64,000 bases of DNA from Pseudomonas vancouverensis (GCF_004348895.1 NZ_RRZK01000017.1:117362-181361), one strand, 5' to 3'. Positions 1-8,926 are shown, numbered from the stretch's first letter. Translations and numbers: made by a program. The notes: generated from the letters alone by a model not told the origin.

Positions 1-668
1 TGGATGCTCGATCTTACCCCAGATTTGGCAAGTATAATCAGGGTAGGAAGAACAATAAAAAGCAGTGAGGATTCATACATTGCACAGGCGGCGAATAGCA
101 GTGAGGCCGATACAATTCCTTGAATATAAGAGGCAGGGGTTGATTTTTGATGTAGTGAACCAATGAAAAGAGCAGTGCTCAGCAACAGAATACTTAATGC
201 CCAGTTAATATGTAAGGCTCTAAAGGCGAGTTGCATCGTGTCAGCTGGGTATATAATAATAAGAATTCCTGCGATTACTCCCAACTTTGTAGATTTTGTG
301 ATGTATTTTGTTATATAGCTCATGCACACTCCTTTTATAAGAAGTGATAGTGCGAGCAGAAGGTTCCAGTATTTAAATGAGTAGGGATCCAGGTAATAAG
401 CGACAGCTTGTGGGAAAATTGTTAGTGGTCTTAGTGCGTGCGCAGCCAAAGGGCTTGATGTATCACTGATATAGAACAGCCCATGGCTAGTGAATAATCC
501 TAGTATCCCCCATTCTTCGATCAGTCCCGTCAGAGAAAAGCCGAAAGGTAGCCACAGTGCGAAGATTAAAATCGCTGAGGGGACGATGTGTGCCACCCAG
601 ACATTTACTTTGCCAGAAGTTGAGGCAAACGATTCGTCAGATAACGTTTGTTCTGTAATGTTTGTCAT
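1..668 (-). CDS. Multi-pass membrane protein, O-antigen locus (partial)
   Basis: The gene starts with ATG at 668 and stays open to the left edge, so about 222 N-terminal residues are visible and the C-terminus is missing. The product is very hydrophobic. After a hydrophilic N-terminus of about 20 residues there are several predicted membrane spans separated by short polar loops. Hydrophobic stretches of this kind are typical of the serotype-specific Gtr glucosyltransferase or of GT-C/Wzy-type integral membrane proteins. It lies 24 bases downstream of the gtrA-like gene, in the same orientation, as the third component of a gtrA-gtrB-gtrX cassette would. The DNA is clearly AT-richer than the rest of the window, which suggests transfer. 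The exact function cannot be decided from the fragment; an O-antigen polymerase is the main alternative. Confidence 0.7.
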   Translation of the reverse strand, partial: MTNITEQTLSDESFASTSGKVNVWVAHIVPSAILIFALWLPFGFSLTGLIEEWGILGLFTSHGLFYISDTSSPLAAHALRPLTIFPQAVAYYLDPYSFKYWNLLLALSLLIKGVCMSYITKYITKSTKLGVIAGILIIIYPADTMQLAFRALHINWALSILLLSTALFIGSLHQKSTPASYIQGIVSASLLFAACAMYESSLLFIVLPTLIILAKSGVRSSI

Positions 669-692
669 CGTGTATTGCTTGTCCGTTCCTGT

Positions 693-1085
693 TTAGGCGG
701 ATGTTGAATTGAGTATTTTTTTGCTTAGTAAATAAGTTGCAGGCAGCAGTGCAATAATAATCAAAATCGGGGCTACTTCTTTTGGTATTCCTAATCGCTC
801 TACTAATAGGTTTAGTAGTAGTGCGCCTAGTATGTATTGAAGTAAATAAACTAACGGGTAGGCAAGTACGCCCTTCCAGGATTTTTTAACATTGAAAACA
901 ACTTGCGAATTAAATATATAGGAAAATATAATTCCGCTTATGTACGCGATGACGTAGGATTTTTGATAGCTGATAAATTGTGCCAGTAATAAATATATTC
1001 CGTAAGTCAGAAGGGTGTTTAACCCCCCTCCTGCTAAAAAATATAGCCATCGCCGAACGGTTTCCTTGGATATATTGGTGTCCAC
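693..1085 (-). CDS. GtrA-family membrane protein (putative bactoprenol-linked sugar flippase)
   Basis: The 130-residue product has four predicted membrane spans and the GtrA signature near the N-terminus (residues about 12-35, beginning RWLYFLAGGGLNTLLTYGIY). GtrA proteins are thought to flip undecaprenyl-phosphate-linked sugars to the periplasm for O-antigen modification. The start codon is GTG and shares one base with the stop of the upstream fusion gene (TAGTG), so translation is probably coupled. Local base composition is low-GC: positions 841-900 contain 22 G/C of 60. Together with the GtrB-like glycosyltransferase upstream and the large membrane protein downstream it completes a three-part gtr set. 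The family assignment is good; the sugar carried is inferred only from the neighbours. Confidence 0.85.
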   Translation of the reverse strand: MDTNISKETVRRWLYFLAGGGLNTLLTYGIYLLLAQFISYQKSYVIAYISGIIFSYIFNSQVVFNVKKSWKGVLAYPLVYLLQYILGALLLNLLVERLGIPKEVAPILIIIALLPATYLLSKKILNSTSA

Positions 1086-2038
1086 TATTTTTTTATGTCC
1101 GTGATCTTGACAAAATCAGAATAATCCCGAATATAATCCGCCGCATCATAATAGTCAGAAGTAAATACCAAGAGAACCGCATCTTCAGAATACTTATACT
1201 GAATACCCCAAATCTTGGGCGGCAGATAAATACCTTTGTTGGGTGCATCAAGCATCACTTCAGCGCGATTCTTCCCGTCATCAACCACAACAGCGCAGCT
1301 GCCTTTCACACAAATCAAAAATTGATGGCAGTTATGATGTGCGTGCTCGCCTCGGGTCTTTTGGCTTGGGACGTTGAAAACCAGGAAGTAGCGTTTCGGT
1401 ATAAAGGGTATTTCTTTCTCGAACTCGCCAACCGATAGGTCGCCGCGCATGTCCGCGACGTATTTGAAGTTGTGGAAGGTCACGTCGCCTACGCCAACTC
1501 GCGTGGTGCCTTCTACGGATTTCGTGTCGGTGAGAAGCTTTGGCTTGTTGCTGGCTGTGCTGGATTGGGTGTTTTCAACATATCCGGTGATACGCGCCGG
1601 GGATCCTGTCACGATCGCGTACGGCGGTACTGATTTCGTCACGACTGCGCCTGCACCGACCATCGCACCTGTGCCGATAGTGACGCCAGGGAGGATGACT
1701 GCTCCACCGCCAATCGAGGCTTTGTCGTGAATGACGGTCGGCAAGAATGTTTCAGGGTAGATTTTCGAGCGAGGAAATTTGTCGTTGGTGAATGTTACGT
1801 TAGGTCCGACAAACACATCGTTGCCAATACGCAAACCGTCCCAGACATAGACGCCAGACTTGATAGTGGTTCTGTCGCCGATAACGACGTCATTCTCGAT
1901 CAGGCAATGGGAGCAGATGTTCACGTCCTCGCCGATCACTGCTTCCGGGAAAATGACAACGTATTGCCATACACGGGTGTTTTGCCCGATGTGGGTACTT
2001 TTGACATCTGCACTTGGATGGATGGTCGGGTTAGACAT
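1085..2038 (-). CDS. Fused sugar N-acetyltransferase / dTDP-4-keto-6-deoxyhexose 3,4-ketoisomerase
   Basis: This 317-residue protein has two domains. Residues about 1-155 form a left-handed beta-helix acyltransferase built of hexapeptide repeats and ending in the typical [17 protein letters not shown] segment. Residues about 175-317 are a WxcM/FdtA/QdtA-like cupin with the [11 protein letters not shown] metal/catalytic histidine motif and the LPPKIWG strand. FdtA/QdtA convert dTDP-4-keto-6-deoxyglucose to the 3-keto sugar, and the acetyltransferase N-acetylates the 3-amino product. Similar natural fusions are known (Xanthomonas WxcM, Shewanella FdtD). The aminotransferase that acts between the two steps is encoded two genes upstream at 2975-4078. 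The gene overlaps the upstream glycosyltransferase by 8 bases. Whether the product is the Fuc3NAc or the Qui3NAc precursor cannot be read by eye. Confidence 0.85.
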   Translation of the reverse strand: MSNPTIHPSADVKSTHIGQNTRVWQYVVIFPEAVIGEDVNICSHCLIENDVVIGDRTTIKSGVYVWDGLRIGNDVFVGPNVTFTNDKFPRSKIYPETFLPTVIHDKASIGGGAVILPGVTIGTGAMVGAGAVVTKSVPPYAIVTGSPARITGYVENTQSSTASNKPKLLTDTKSVEGTTRVGVGDVTFHNFKYVADMRGDLSVGEFEKEIPFIPKRYFLVFNVPSQKTRGEHAHHNCHQFLICVKGSCAVVVDDGKNRAEVMLDAPNKGIYLPPKIWGIQYKYSEDAVLLVFTSDYYDAADYIRDYSDFVKITDIKK

Positions 2039-2987
2039 GGTCAGCTTGCTCCCTGTTGTTCAGTTGGATGCTCACGACAGCCAGCGGTCGCTGTTTGGTA
2101 TTTTCATAGGCTCGCCAGGCGTAGGTGCCGACGAGGCCAAGGCCTAGAAGATTCAGGGTGCCCAACAGCAACACTACGACCATGGTCGCGGCGTACCCAG
2201 GCACGGCAATCGTGCCGTGAATTCTTGCAATGATCACCAACAAGCCTATGGCCGCGGACATCAATGAGCCTATGGCGCCCATTTTGATCAGCAGGCGAAT
2301 TGGGTAGTCGGTGAACGCGAAGACGCTGTCCATCATGTATTCCAGCTTCTTCTTGAATGTCCAGGCTGATTTTCCTTCCTGGCGAATCTGGCGATCATAG
2401 TCGACAAACTTTCTGCGGAAGCCGAGCCAGAAAATCAGGGCGATCAATGATGATCTGGACTCTTCCAGCTTCAGCAGTTGCTCCTTGAAGGCATTGTTGC
2501 AGCCGAAGATGTCAACGCCACCCTTGGGCATGTCATGGACAACCAGTTTCCTGTAGAGGCCCCAGAACATAGTAGAAGCCAATCGGCTGAAGAGGGGGTC
2601 CTTGCGAGCGTTGCGTGTCCCGATGGCGACATCGCATTCATCATTGGCCAGTGAGCGGAAGAAGCTGATCAGCAGTTCCGGAGGCTCCTGCAAGTCAGCT
2701 GCCATGACCCCGAAGTAATCGCCATTTGCGGCCATCAATCCCGTTCGAATCGCCGGGAATGAGCCAAAGTTTCTCGAGTGAGCGATCAACTGGGCGGCGA
2801 ACGGCAGGTTTGCCAGTTCTTTCTTGATCAACGCAAAAGATGCATCGGGGCTCCCGTCAACGACAAACACTGCTTCCACTTCATTATTCAAACTCTCGTT
2901 GATTCCACTGATGGCTTGAATCAAACGAGGGATGGATTCAGCGTTTTTATAAACGGGGACGATGATCGAGTACTTCATGCAGCCCAT
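2031..2987 (-). CDS. GtrB/DPM1-like family 2 glycosyltransferase
   Basis: The 318-residue protein begins with a GT2 fold ([18 protein letters not shown], residues about 6-23). Conserved acidic motifs follow (VVDGSPD near 45 and [11 protein letters not shown] near 95). Two C-terminal membrane spans lie at about 235-290, the DPM1/GtrB arrangement. GtrB enzymes transfer a nucleotide-activated sugar to undecaprenyl phosphate on the cytoplasmic face. Here the flanking genes make a 3-acetamido-dideoxyhexose rather than glucose, so that sugar is the likely donor (inference). The start overlaps the end of the aminotransferase by 13 bases, which supports a single operon. ArnC-type Ara4N transferases are related, but no arn genes are present. 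Confidence 0.85.
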   Translation of the reverse strand: MGCMKYSIIVPVYKNAESIPRLIQAISGINESLNNEVEAVFVVDGSPDASFALIKKELANLPFAAQLIAHSRNFGSFPAIRTGLMAANGDYFGVMAADLQEPPELLISFFRSLANDECDVAIGTRNARKDPLFSRLASTMFWGLYRKLVVHDMPKGGVDIFGCNNAFKEQLLKLEESRSSLIALIFWLGFRRKFVDYDRQIRQEGKSAWTFKKKLEYMMDSVFAFTDYPIRLLIKMGAIGSLMSAAIGLLVIIARIHGTIAVPGYAATMVVVLLLGTLNLLGLGLVGTYAWRAYENTKQRPLAVVSIQLNNREQADHV

Positions 2988-4078
2988 CCATTCACGGCCT
3001 GGATCACTGCGCTGACCTGGTCTTCAGACATCTCCGGATAGCAGGGCAGAGTCAGTATTTCTTTTGCCAGGTGTTCGGTGTTTGCCAGGTGAATGTCGGC
3101 GTAGGTGTTGCCGAAGACAGGTTGCTTGTAGTCAGGAATCGGGTAGTGAACTTCGGACGCGATTTGTTGTGCACGCAGGTGCTGTTGCAGAGAGTCACGT
3201 TTGACGCTCTTGAGCACATAAAGGTGAGCAACCCAGGCATCGCTATTGCCTTGTGGATGTTCGATGTCGGGTTGATTGATCTCGTTGCGGTAGCGCTCAG
3301 CGATCTGATGGCGACGCGCGTTGCCCTCATCAAGGTGGGGTAGGAACTCAGAGAGGATAGCGGCCTGCATTTCATCCAGGCGACTGTTTCTGGCGCCGTC
3401 CAGCTCTACGCAATATTTCGAAGACCAGCCGTACTGACGCAGCTGTGCCACTTGCTGTGCAATGGCAGCGGAGTTGGTGACGACAGCACCACCGTCACCC
3501 AGCGCGCCGAGGTTTTTTGTCGGGTAGAAGCTGAAGCTGGCAGCATCACCAAAGGTCCCCACTCGTTTCCCATGCATCCGCGCCCCGTGAGCCTGCGCGC
3601 AGTCCTCCAGCAAAGGGATGCCGTTGTCAGCGCAGAAATGGGCAATTTCCTGGATTTCAGGGATCGCTAAACCATAAAGGTGGGTGACGACGACGACTTT
3701 GGCGCCAGCCTCAACGACACGTTTGACTTCTGCAAGCGTCACCACTTGAGTAACAGGGTCGATATCCATGAAAGCAGGAGTTGCGCCGATGGCCAGCACC
3801 GAGGTGGTGGTATACATGCCGGCGTTGGCGATGGTTGCAACAAGATCGCCTTTTTTGACACCCAGTGCTTTCAAGGCCAATTCGATTGCGTCGGTTCCAT
3901 TGGCAACGGTGATGCAGTGTTCAGCACCCAGGTATTGGGCAAAAGAGGCTTCAAAGCGCTTTACTTCAGGGCCCAGGACGACCCACCCGCTGGAGACCAC
4001 GCGCTGAATGGATGCGTCGATCTGATCCCGGAATTTTGCAATTTTTGCGCTGAGATTATTGATTTGCTGCATCGACAT
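2975..4078 (-). CDS. DegT/DnrJ/EryC1/StrS sugar aminotransferase (FdtB/QdtB-like)
   Basis: A 367-residue PLP-dependent aminotransferase of the secondary-metabolite/sugar family. The Schiff-base lysine is Lys188 in SFYPTKNLGALGDGG, and the PLP-ring aspartate is Asp159 in LLEDCAQAHG. An ANGTDAIELAL segment at about 59-69 binds the cofactor phosphate. Next to the ketoisomerase/acetyltransferase fusion, the expected reaction is glutamate-dependent amination of a dTDP-3-keto-6-deoxyhexose to the 3-amino sugar. It is the first gene of the minus-strand cassette, so the cassette promoter should lie in 4079-4330. RmlA/RmlB, which would supply the dTDP-4-keto-6-deoxyglucose, are not in this window. The general aminotransferase call is firm; the substrate is inferred from context. 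Confidence 0.88.
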   Translation of the reverse strand: MSMQQINNLSAKIAKFRDQIDASIQRVVSSGWVVLGPEVKRFEASFAQYLGAEHCITVANGTDAIELALKALGVKKGDLVATIANAGMYTTTSVLAIGATPAFMDIDPVTQVVTLAEVKRVVEAGAKVVVVTHLYGLAIPEIQEIAHFCADNGIPLLEDCAQAHGARMHGKRVGTFGDAASFSFYPTKNLGALGDGGAVVTNSAAIAQQVAQLRQYGWSSKYCVELDGARNSRLDEMQAAILSEFLPHLDEGNARRHQIAERYRNEINQPDIEHPQGNSDAWVAHLYVLKSVKRDSLQQHLRAQQIASEVHYPIPDYKQPVFGNTYADIHLANTEHLAKEILTLPCYPEMSEDQVSAVIQAVNGWAA

Positions 4079-4372
4079 GCTCCCTACGAGGCCTGGCTCA
4101 CTGGATTGTGCTGTGTTGCATTGAACCAGGGGCGCGATACGTCCAGTCTTCGCGAGGTGCCCCGATTCTGCAGTTGAGCTTTGTGGTCAAAATTGGAGGG
4201 ATTCTATCCCGCTCTGCCATCTGCTCCAACTGGCCGAGGCTAAATCGTTTCGAGGTGTGAATCAAAGAGGGCTGCGTAGCTTTGACCAGGAGGGGGAGGA
4301 GCAAAAAACGACGTCAATAGACCACCCATCGTGATAGATTATTCCATTGCTATCTATTGTCGATCGGTTGAG

Positions 4373-5341
4373 ATGTCAAAAAAAATACTTGTCACCGGCG
4401 CCGGAGGCTTTCTCGGAAATGCGCTGGTGTTGCATCTCTCCAAGATTCCAGGCGCTTCGATTGTTACTCCGCTCAGAAAAGACAATAGCAACCTGCCCGA
4501 CTCCGTTAAAAAGACCCGTATAACAAACATTGATGGGACAACTGACTGGGCCGAGTCTCTTGCCGGTGTCGATGTGATCGTGCATTCCGCCGGTCGCGTA
4601 CACATCATGCACGAGGATTCGGTGCAATCACTGCAAAAATTCAGATCGGTCAATGTTGAGGGGACACTTAACCTTGCACGGCAAGCCATTGACGCAGGGG
4701 TTGAACGATTTATCTTTATCAGTTCGATCAAGGTCAATGGCGAAAGTACTTTAGAAGGCGCGGCTTTCTCGGCGGAAGACCCTCCACGCCCTGTTGATCC
4801 CTATGGCATTTCCAAGTACGAAGCTGAACAGAAACTTCTGGAACTTTCCCGCGCCGGGCTCATTGATGTCGTTATCATCCGGCCTGTACTTATTTACGGT
4901 GCTGGAGTCGCTGCGAATTTTCAGCAGATGATGCGATGGTTGGTGAAGGGCATTCCCTTGCCTTTTGGCGCGGTGAAGAATTTTCGCAGTCTTGTCTCCC
5001 TGGAAAACATCATTGATCTGATCAGTGTGTGTATTGAACACCCTCGTGCCTCTAACCAGATTTTTTTGGTGAGTGATGGCGAGGATGTTTCAACGACACA
5101 GCTGATGCGTCGCCTTCTCGTTTTTCTGGGGGCGAGAACCTGGCTCGTCCCGGTTCCTGCCGGATTGCTGGTTTTCCTGGCGGGGTTGCTTGGACGCGGC
5201 GCCGTGGCCCAGCGGCTGTTCGGGTCATTGCAGGTCGATATCACAAAAAACCGGGAGTTACTGGGCTGGCGTCCGCCCAATAGCCTAGACGATGGACTGA
5301 AACGGACCGCGCAGCATTTTCTGGAGTTTCACAAGCGATGA
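4373..5341 (+). CDS. NAD-dependent epimerase/4-reductase of O-antigen synthesis (WbpV/WbpK-like)
   Basis: An extended SDR of 322 residues counted from the ATG at 4373. The reading frame is open further upstream, but the Rossmann motif TGAGGFLG must sit at residues 8-15, which argues for this start. The catalytic Tyr144-x3-Lys148 (YGISK) and Ser117/118 are present. It lies directly before WbpL and WbpM homologues. WbpM makes UDP-4-keto-6-deoxy-GlcNAc, and the WbpV or WbpK family reduces this to UDP-QuiNAc or UDP-FucNAc. This gene is the probable 4-reductase, though C4 stereochemistry cannot be read from the sequence. The stop overlaps the next start (ATGA). A C-terminal hydrophobic patch near residues 260-280 is usual for this subfamily. 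Confidence 0.85.
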   Translation: MSKKILVTGAGGFLGNALVLHLSKIPGASIVTPLRKDNSNLPDSVKKTRITNIDGTTDWAESLAGVDVIVHSAGRVHIMHEDSVQSLQKFRSVNVEGTLNLARQAIDAGVERFIFISSIKVNGESTLEGAAFSAEDPPRPVDPYGISKYEAEQKLLELSRAGLIDVVIIRPVLIYGAGVAANFQQMMRWLVKGIPLPFGAVKNFRSLVSLENIIDLISVCIEHPRASNQIFLVSDGEDVSTTQLMRRLLVFLGARTWLVPVPAGLLVFLAGLLGRGAVAQRLFGSLQVDITKNRELLGWRPPNSLDDGLKRTAQHFLEFHKR

Positions 5342-6366
5342 GTTACGCGTGGATCATTCCCGTGGTTATTGGTGTTTCGTATTTGCTCACCGCTTCGCTG
5401 CGTAAATATGCAATTTCGCGAAGTCTGATGGATGTTCCTAATGCCCGCAGCTCCCACGTGGTTGCAACGCCTCGGGGCGGTGGCGTCGCCATAGTCGTGG
5501 CTTTTATCCTCTCGATGGTATTTCTTAGCGCCACCGGGTCGATGTCTGTTACGGCTTTTTTGGCCATTGCCGGCGCTGGAGCGGTGATCGCCTTGATCGG
5601 CTTCATGGACGACCACGGCCATATCGCCGCACGTTGGCGTTTGCTGGGCCACTTTTGCGCAGCAATCTGGTTGCTGGTGTGGTTGGGGGGATTCCCTCCT
5701 GTCAGTTTGCTTGGATTGGACATCAATCTAAGCTGGGCCGGCCACCTGCTCGCTGCTGTTTACCTGGTATGGCTGCTCAATCTCTACAACTTCATGGACG
5801 GGATCGACGGCATCGCCAGCGTGGAAGCCATTTGTGCCTGCCTGGGCGCCTGTCTGCTCTACTGGATATCCGGACTGGAGAATCTGATCTGGGCGCCGTT
5901 GTTGCTTGCCGCCGCAGTGTCGGGGTTTCTGTACTGGAATTTTCCGCCCGCACGAATTTTCATGGGGGATGCAGGCAGTGGTTTCCTAGGCATCGTCCTG
6001 GGTGGACTGTCCATCCAGGCCGCCTGGGCAAGCGCACCGATGTTCTGGGCCTGGTTGATCCTGTTGGGCGTATTCATAGTCGATGCCACGTTTACGCTGC
6101 TACGTCGTTTGTTGCGGGGGGACAAGGTCTACGAAGCGCATCGCAGCCATGCTTATCAATTCGCTTCGCGACGCTTTGGCAAACATTTGCCGGTGACGCT
6201 GGCTGTCGGAGCAATAAATCTGTTCTGGTTGCTGCCGATAGCCCTGGGTGTGACCCATTTCGGGTTGGACGGGGTTCTCGGATTGATTCTGGCTTACGTA
6301 CCGCTGATCATCCTCGCGATAAAGTTTCGTGCTGGTGATCTGGAAGTTTCGACGATAAAGAACTAA
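5338..6366 (+). CDS. wbpL: Undecaprenyl-phosphate glycosyltransferase, WbpL/WecA/MraY family
   Basis: The 342-residue polytopic protein has about 10-11 membrane spans. It carries the conserved aspartate motifs of the polyprenyl-phosphate N-acetylhexosamine-1-phosphate transferases: FMDDHGH near residues 84-90, NLYNFMDGIDG near 149-159 and ARIFMGDAGSGFLG near 204-217, plus a cytoplasmic histidine-rich loop (YEAHRSHAYQ). WbpL starts O-antigen assembly by moving FucNAc- or QuiNAc-1-phosphate to undecaprenyl phosphate. It sits between the putative 4-reductase and WbpM that would make its substrate, and its start overlaps the upstream stop by 4 bases. WecA-like GlcNAc-1-P transfer is the alternative, but the neighbours favour WbpL. 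Confidence 0.87.
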   Translation: MSYAWIIPVVIGVSYLLTASLRKYAISRSLMDVPNARSSHVVATPRGGGVAIVVAFILSMVFLSATGSMSVTAFLAIAGAGAVIALIGFMDDHGHIAARWRLLGHFCAAIWLLVWLGGFPPVSLLGLDINLSWAGHLLAAVYLVWLLNLYNFMDGIDGIASVEAICACLGACLLYWISGLENLIWAPLLLAAAVSGFLYWNFPPARIFMGDAGSGFLGIVLGGLSIQAAWASAPMFWAWLILLGVFIVDATFTLLRRLLRGDKVYEAHRSHAYQFASRRFGKHLPVTLAVGAINLFWLLPIALGVTHFGLDGVLGLILAYVPLIILAIKFRAGDLEVSTIKN

Positions 6367-6474
6367 GCAGTAACTAGCGTGTCATTTAGGTTTAGAGTGA
6401 TCGCCGGGCGCCCTTGATAGATTGTCACAATGAAGGGCTGCTGAAACAGGGTGGCTGAGGTGTTTGAAGAGTTT

Positions 6475-8469
6475 ATGGATAAAATCCGAGGGTACCTGGT
6501 AGGACTGCCACGACGCCGGAAAAGGTTGATTCAAGTGGCGACTGACGTCGTGCTCGTTTGGGTTGCCTTGTGGTTGGCGTTTATCGTGCGATTGGGGCTG
6601 GACGAAATGTACAACCCCTTGAAAGTGCATTTCTGGCTGTTTGTCTGTGCTCCGGTCATCGCCATACCTCTTTTCATTCGATTCGGCATGTACCGGGCGG
6701 TGATGCGTTACTTCGGTAATGATGCGCTTGTCGCCATTATCAAGGCGGTCAGCCTCTCTTCATTGACCCTGGCGCTGGCTGTTTACTGGTACAGCAATCA
6801 CGAAGCCGTCGTACCACGCTCCATCGTTTTCAATTACTGGTGGCTCAGCCTGGTCATCATTGGTGGTTTGCGCCTGTGCATGCGCCACTATTTCATGGGC
6901 GACTGGTTTGCCGGTGGTCAGCACATGCCGTTCATCAACCGCGATGACGGTCTGACAAAAGTGGCGATTTACGGTGCCGGAGTTGCGGGTAACCAGCTGG
7001 TTGCGGCGCTTCGCATGGGCCGTGTCATGCGCCCGGTGGCCTTTATCGACGATGATTCCAGCATCGCCGATCGTGCAATCGCCGGCCTGCAGGTCTACAA
7101 GCCCAAACATATCCAACAGATGATCGATGAGACGGGTGCCAAGGAAATCCTCCTGGCCCTGCCGTCTTCGACACGAGCGCGACGCCGGGAAATTCTGTCC
7201 TTGCTGGAGCGTTTTCCGCTGCACATTCGTAGCGTTCCCAACTTCACCGATCTGGCCAGCGGTCGAGTCAAGGTTGAAGACATTCAGGAAGTGGATATCG
7301 CTGACCTGCTGGGACGTGATTCGGTACCCGCACAACCTGAGCTGCTTGAGCGTTGCGTCAAAGGCAAGGTTGTCATGGTAACGGGGGCGGGTGGGTCGAT
7401 CGGATCGGAGCTTTGTCGGCAGATATTCGCGCTCGCACCCGCTGCATTGATTCTGTTCGACCATAGCGAGTTCAATCTATACAGCATCTTGTCGGAACTG
7501 GAACAGCGTGGGAGTCGGGAGTCTACTTCTGTTCAGTTGCTTCCAATCCTTGGCTCGATCCGTCACTCGCATAAGTTGCTGGATGTGATGAAAACCTGGG
7601 GTGTGGATACGGTCTACCACGCTGCGGCCTATAAACACGTGCCCATGGTTGAGCACAACATCGCCGAGGGCGTGCTGAACAATGTCATTGGCACGCTTAA
7701 CACGGCCCAGGCGGCATTGCAGGCCGGGGTTGCCAATTTCGTATTGATTTCGACCGATAAAGCTGTGCGTCCCACTAATGTAATGGGCAGTACGAAGCGG
7801 CTTGCGGAACTGAGCCTGCAGGCCTTGAGTCGCGAGATAGCACCGGTCTTGTTTGGTGACAAAGCCAATGTGTCGAGAGTCAACAAGACACGGTTTACCA
7901 TGGTGCGCTTTGGCAATGTCCTTGGATCTTCTGGGTCTGTGATACCGCTGTTTCACAAGCAGATAAAAGCGGGCGGCCCGCTAACGGTCACCCATCCAAA
8001 GATTACCCGCTATTTCATGACCATCCCCGAAGCTGCGCAATTGGTGATTCAGGCGGGCTCAATGGGGCAGGGCGGTGACGTGTTTGTGCTCGATATGGGC
8101 GAGCCGGTGAAGATTGTCGAATTGGCTGAAAAAATGATTCACCTGTCCGGTTTGAGTGTTCGTTCGGAAAAGAACCTGCAGGGCGACATTTCCATCGAGT
8201 TCACAGGTTTGCGTCCTGGCGAAAAGTTGTACGAAGAACTGTTGATTGGCGATAACGTGGCGGCCACTGATCACCCGATGATCATGAGCGCCAACGAAGA
8301 CCACCTGCCCTGGGATGTCTTGAAGAGCCGTCTCAGCGAACTGCTTGCAGCAGTCGAGCATGACGACTACTCCCGCGTCCGCCAACTCCTGCGCGAAACC
8401 GTCAGTGGCTACGCCCCCGACGGCGAAATCGTCGACTGGATCTACCAGCAACGCCGTCTCGAGCCCTGA
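6475..8469 (+). CDS. wbpM: UDP-N-acetylglucosamine 4,6-dehydratase WbpM
   Basis: A large membrane-anchored dehydratase of 664 residues. Four N-terminal spans (about 15-140) precede a first Rossmann domain (YGAGVAGNQL near 163-172) and the catalytic extended-SDR domain (VTGAGGSIGSE near 302-312). As in known WbpM-type enzymes the usual tyrosine of YxxxK is a methionine (NVMGSTK, Met about 437, Lys about 441). WbpM converts UDP-GlcNAc to UDP-4-keto-6-deoxy-GlcNAc for FucNAc/QuiNAc O-antigens. I chose ATG 6475, giving MDKIRGYLVGLPRR, which matches the usual WbpM N-terminus and has GAAGAG just upstream. An in-frame GTG at 6451 would add eight residues. WbpM typically marks the conserved downstream end of the Pseudomonas O-antigen locus. 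Confidence 0.95.
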   Translation: MDKIRGYLVGLPRRRKRLIQVATDVVLVWVALWLAFIVRLGLDEMYNPLKVHFWLFVCAPVIAIPLFIRFGMYRAVMRYFGNDALVAIIKAVSLSSLTLALAVYWYSNHEAVVPRSIVFNYWWLSLVIIGGLRLCMRHYFMGDWFAGGQHMPFINRDDGLTKVAIYGAGVAGNQLVAALRMGRVMRPVAFIDDDSSIADRAIAGLQVYKPKHIQQMIDETGAKEILLALPSSTRARRREILSLLERFPLHIRSVPNFTDLASGRVKVEDIQEVDIADLLGRDSVPAQPELLERCVKGKVVMVTGAGGSIGSELCRQIFALAPAALILFDHSEFNLYSILSELEQRGSRESTSVQLLPILGSIRHSHKLLDVMKTWGVDTVYHAAAYKHVPMVEHNIAEGVLNNVIGTLNTAQAALQAGVANFVLISTDKAVRPTNVMGSTKRLAELSLQALSREIAPVLFGDKANVSRVNKTRFTMVRFGNVLGSSGSVIPLFHKQIKAGGPLTVTHPKITRYFMTIPEAAQLVIQAGSMGQGGDVFVLDMGEPVKIVELAEKMIHLSGLSVRSEKNLQGDISIEFTGLRPGEKLYEELLIGDNVAATDHPMIMSANEDHLPWDVLKSRLSELLAAVEHDDYSRVRQLLRETVSGYAPDGEIVDWIYQQRRLEP

Positions 8470-8498
8470 TTGCTTCATATCCTGCAATAGACACATTT

Positions 8499-8526
8499 TT
8501 GACAGGCTCCATACATCGCCTAGGTT
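8499..8526 (+). promoter_or_regulatory. Candidate sigma70 promoter for the comEA-like gene
   Basis: TTGACA at 8499-8504 and TAGGTT at 8521-8526 are 16 bases apart. They lie about 55 bases before the comEA-like start. The hairpin at 8531-8553 follows directly and would fall at the very 5' end of the transcript. Confidence 0.4.
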
Positions 8527-8530
8527 TGGG

Positions 8531-8556
8531 AAGCAGCTTCGGAAAAGCTGCTTTCT
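8531..8556 (+). terminator. Hairpin after wbpM, possible weak terminator
   Basis: AAGCAGCTT (8531-8539) pairs with AGCTGCTT (8546-8553) around a CGGAAA loop and is followed by TCTC, not a full T-run. It may end wbpM transcripts, or form a 5' hairpin on the next message. Confidence 0.45.
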
Positions 8557-8581
8557 CAATGGATGTCATGGAGCGTCATTT

Positions 8582-8908
8582 ATGCGTACTGGCTTATTCA
8601 ACTCTCTGATTTTTGCCCTGCTCACCAGCATTTCCACAACGGCTTTCGCGGCGCCTGCGGTGAAAGCCGAGGCAGTCAACGCCGCTGCGACAGTAGAGAC
8701 CTCAGAGTCCGGAAAGGTAGCCCTCAACAGCGCTGATGCAGTCACCCTGCAAAGGGATTTGTCTGGCGTTGGTGAGGCCAAGGCCAAGGCGATTGTTGCG
8801 TATCGTGAAACCAATGGCCCCTTCGCATCTGTCGATGAGTTGTTGGAGGTCAAGGGGATCGGTAAAGCCATTCTGGATAAAAATCGCGAGATACTTGAGG
8901 TGAACTAA
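8582..8908 (+). CDS. ComEA-family helix-hairpin-helix protein
   Basis: A small secreted protein of 108 residues. It has an N-terminal signal peptide (residues about 1-22, ending in AFA before APAVKAEA) and a C-terminal double helix-hairpin-helix domain (about 43-108: LNSADAVTLQRDLSGVGEAK and a second VKGIGKAILDKN hairpin). ComEA proteins bind incoming DNA in the periplasm during natural transformation. This short form, downstream of wbpM, is a standard neighbour at the end of the Pseudomonas O-antigen locus. The reading frame is open upstream of 8582, but only the ATG at 8582 gives a clean signal peptide, with GGAG nine bases before it. A factor-independent terminator follows at 8927. Confidence 0.9.
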   Translation: MRTGLFNSLIFALLTSISTTAFAAPAVKAEAVNAAATVETSESGKVALNSADAVTLQRDLSGVGEAKAKAIVAYRETNGPFASVDELLEVKGIGKAILDKNREILEVN

Positions 8909-8926
8909 GCTTGTAAATCTGCCCCG

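Noticed and set aside
980..1438. 152-codon plus-strand frame across gtrA and the fusion gene
   Set aside because: It is antisense to two well-supported genes and shows no domain.
8582..8908. Start of the comEA-like gene at an upstream codon (frame open from 8345)
   Set aside because: The upstream frame runs antisense-like through the end of wbpM and would destroy the signal peptide; ATG 8582 has a ribosome-binding site.
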